Assembly: GCA_030538115.1 (NCBI GenBank)
Contig: JAUNUP010000021.1
Coordinates: 21,101-56,053 of the forward strand
Source of the DNA: Dermatophilus congolensis
GTDB taxonomy: Bacteria; Actinomycetota; Actinomycetes; Actinomycetales; Dermatophilaceae
Direction of reading: 5' to 3'
Length of the DNA stretch: 34,953 nt
Part shown: piece after piece, positions 33,942 to 34,953 of the stretch
How the letters are laid out: every line of letters starts with the position of its first letter
Position numbering within the stretch: position 1 is the stretch's first letter
The notes under the pieces: model-generated
Seen by the model: only the letters and a program-made list of their open reading frames with translations
Databases searched by the model: none
What the model was told of the DNA's origin: nothing
Made by a program: the position numbers and the translations under genes

Positions 33942-34670
33942 TCACATGTCGTTGCGGTGCTTCACGACCGACGCGACGTAACGCTTGGTGTCGTCGTACA
34001 TGCCGATCTTCCGCACCGACGCCATGCCCTGGTAATACGCGGCAATGAGCTCGCGGTCGTTCTTAGCGCTCTTGCTGAGGGTCTTGATGAGTGCGACGCC
34101 GCAGGTGATGTTGTCGCGGGTGTCGTTGAGGTCGAGAGTGCGGCCGATGCGCTGGCTCATCCACTGACCCGTGCCGGGCAGGCACTGCATGACACCGATG
34201 GCGCCCTTGTGCGAGCGCGCGTTCTGGTTCCAGCGCGACTCCTGCCACCCGATCGCCAGGGCCAGGTGCGGGTCGACGCCGTAGCGGCGCGCGGTGGCGA
34301 CGATGATGTCGCGGTTCTTGTGCCTGCCGGTGGCGCGTGCCTTGGCCTCGTGCGATTTCGCCTTCTCGGCGTCGTAGGCCGAACGGCCGGTGCTCTCGGA
34401 ACGGCCCGGGATGGTGATCTTCTGGCCGGGGCGGATCTTCGAGCTCATCGTCATGCCGTTGGCGCGCAGCAGAGACGAGAGCGAGACGTCGAAGCGAACC
34501 GCGATGTGCGACATCGTGTCTCCGGAACGCACCCGGTAGGTCTTTGTCGCTGCCGTCGCGACGGAGACCGCCGCGACGTTGCTGCTCGGAGCGACGGCGG
34601 ACGGGGCCATAGAAACGGTCGGTGCGCCTGTGGCCACGGCAGCGGCAGTGACGAGGGGCAGGATGTTCAT
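33942..34670 (-). CDS. Secreted LysM lytic transglycosylase (SLT domain)
   Basis: A 242-residue cell-wall enzyme. The N-terminus (about 1-40) is Ala/Val/Ser-rich and looks like a short signal sequence but has no positive n-region. A LysM domain (about 44-90: YRVRSGDTMSHIAVRF ... IRPGQKITIPG) binds peptidoglycan. A basic linker (KAKSHEAKARATGRHKNRD) leads to an SLT domain with catalytic Glu 144 in IGWQESRWNQNA, then KGAIGVMQCLPGTG and AYYQGMASV. Cysteines in MQCLP and ITCGV may form a disulfide. GAGAAGGA lies 6 bases before the ATG. It sits upstream of the PASTA kinase on the same strand, consistent with cell-wall remodelling. Confidence 0.9.
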   Translation of the reverse strand: MNILPLVTAAAVATGAPTVSMAPSAVAPSSNVAAVSVATAATKTYRVRSGDTMSHIAVRFDVSLSSLLRANGMTMSSKIRPGQKITIPGRSESTGRSAYDAEKAKSHEAKARATGRHKNRDIIVATARRYGVDPHLALAIGWQESRWNQNARSHKGAIGVMQCLPGTGQWMSQRIGRTLDLNDTRDNITCGVALIKTLSKSAKNDRELIAAYYQGMASVRKIGMYDDTKRYVASVVKHRNDM

Positions 34671-34953
34671 GTCCGGGTCCTTCTCGGATGTCGTCGATTA
34701 CTCGGCGGTGACGGCGCCCGGCGATGATCGGGGCACATCTGGGGCGTATCCCGATCTCCCTGTTGCGATTCGGGGCACGCCGAAAGCCTGTGTGGCAGGC
34801 GCGTGAACCCGATGAACACTACCGGACTGAACGGGTGTCCAAAACTGTTGCGCGACAATGATGTCGAGCGTGTCGTGCAGTTCTGGGGGAATCCCAGGGG
34901 TGATGGAGAGGGCGCCGGCCGTGAAGACGCGGCCATTTCTGGGGCAGGCCGGT
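34671..34953 (-). promoter_or_regulatory. Long upstream leader and promoter of the transglycosylase gene
   Basis: No gene is supported in this 283-base stretch. On the minus strand TAGTGT (34816-34821) with TTTTGG 17 bases upstream (34839-34844) forms a plausible promoter. This gives a leader of about 140 nt. The leader contains a near-duplicate: GCGAT-GA-TCGGGGCAC at 34721-34736 and GCGAT-TCGGGGCAC at 34765-34778 on the plus strand. Some actinomycete cell-wall hydrolase genes carry c-di-AMP riboswitches in such leaders, but I could not match that motif here. Confidence 0.4.

Noticed and set aside
34671..34815. c-di-AMP (ydaO-type) riboswitch before the transglycosylase gene
   Set aside because: The characteristic conserved segments of that riboswitch could not be found by eye in the leader; only short repeats are present.
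34667..34936. 89-residue minus-strand frame upstream of the transglycosylase
   Set aside because: Pro/Ser/Arg-rich, no ribosome binding site, and overlaps the likely promoter and leader of the transglycosylase gene.

Overview
The window is about 35 kb of high-GC DNA from an actinomycete chromosome. The evidence is the codon usage, the QcrCAB/CtaCDEF respiratory genes with a di-heme QcrC and a lipoprotein CtaC, class II DAHP synthase, an AdoK-type adenosine kinase, a DUF3043 protein and frequent leaderless GTG/ATG starts. From memory, the backbone order (DUF3043, glycerate kinase family, A-type Fe-S carrier, AdoK, CtaC, CtaF, Qcr genes, CtaE, TrpD, exonuclease/UvrC-like, FadD15, PlsC, AroG, PknL) resembles the Rv2206 to Rv2176 region of Mycobacterium tuberculosis. 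There are no mycolate-related genes, and Aat and PASTA-containing PknL are present, so a Micrococcales-like lineage is my best guess. The genus cannot be fixed from this sequence.

Layout. (1) 1-5073: the end of an aerobic/anaerobic cobalamin locus (cbiG 3' end, cobO, cobB, a cobC-like aminotransferase) with a YihY membrane protein embedded in it. (2) 5115-11102: a small conserved protein, a DUF3043 membrane protein, an M20 dipeptidase, a divergent glycerate kinase relative, an A-type Fe-S carrier, adenosine kinase and leucyl/phenylalanyl-tRNA-protein transferase. (3) 11386-20934: the respiratory core. ctaC-ctaD-ctaF runs on the + strand and ends at a strong hairpin. ctaE-qcrC-qcrA-qcrB runs on the - strand and ends at a second hairpin. 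An L,D-transpeptidase lipoprotein and a small zincin lie between the two operons. Together these encode a bc1-aa3 menaquinol oxidase supercomplex. (4) 21072-24689: a receiver-like protein coupled to trpD, a DEDDh exonuclease/UvrC-like fusion and a tiny Cys-rich protein. (5) 24729-31884: FadD15-type acyl-CoA ligase, a CxxC protein next to ROK glucokinase, a disordered membrane protein, a PlsC acyltransferase, class II DAHP synthase and a small Moco oxidoreductase. (6) 31958-34670: PknL-like Ser/Thr kinase with four PASTA repeats, and a LysM-lytic transglycosylase behind a long leader.

No mobile element, CRISPR array, phage gene, tRNA or rRNA was recognised; this looks like conserved chromosomal backbone. 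The most distinctive signals are: a recurring TAnnnT box exactly 6-8 nt before ten different start codons (leaderless transcription); an A-type Fe-S carrier whose C-terminal cysteine pair is rearranged; a glycerate kinase family protein with several signature motifs eroded; a receiver domain whose conserved Lys is His; and short phased repeats in three intergenic regions. I did not find a convincing new multi-gene system.
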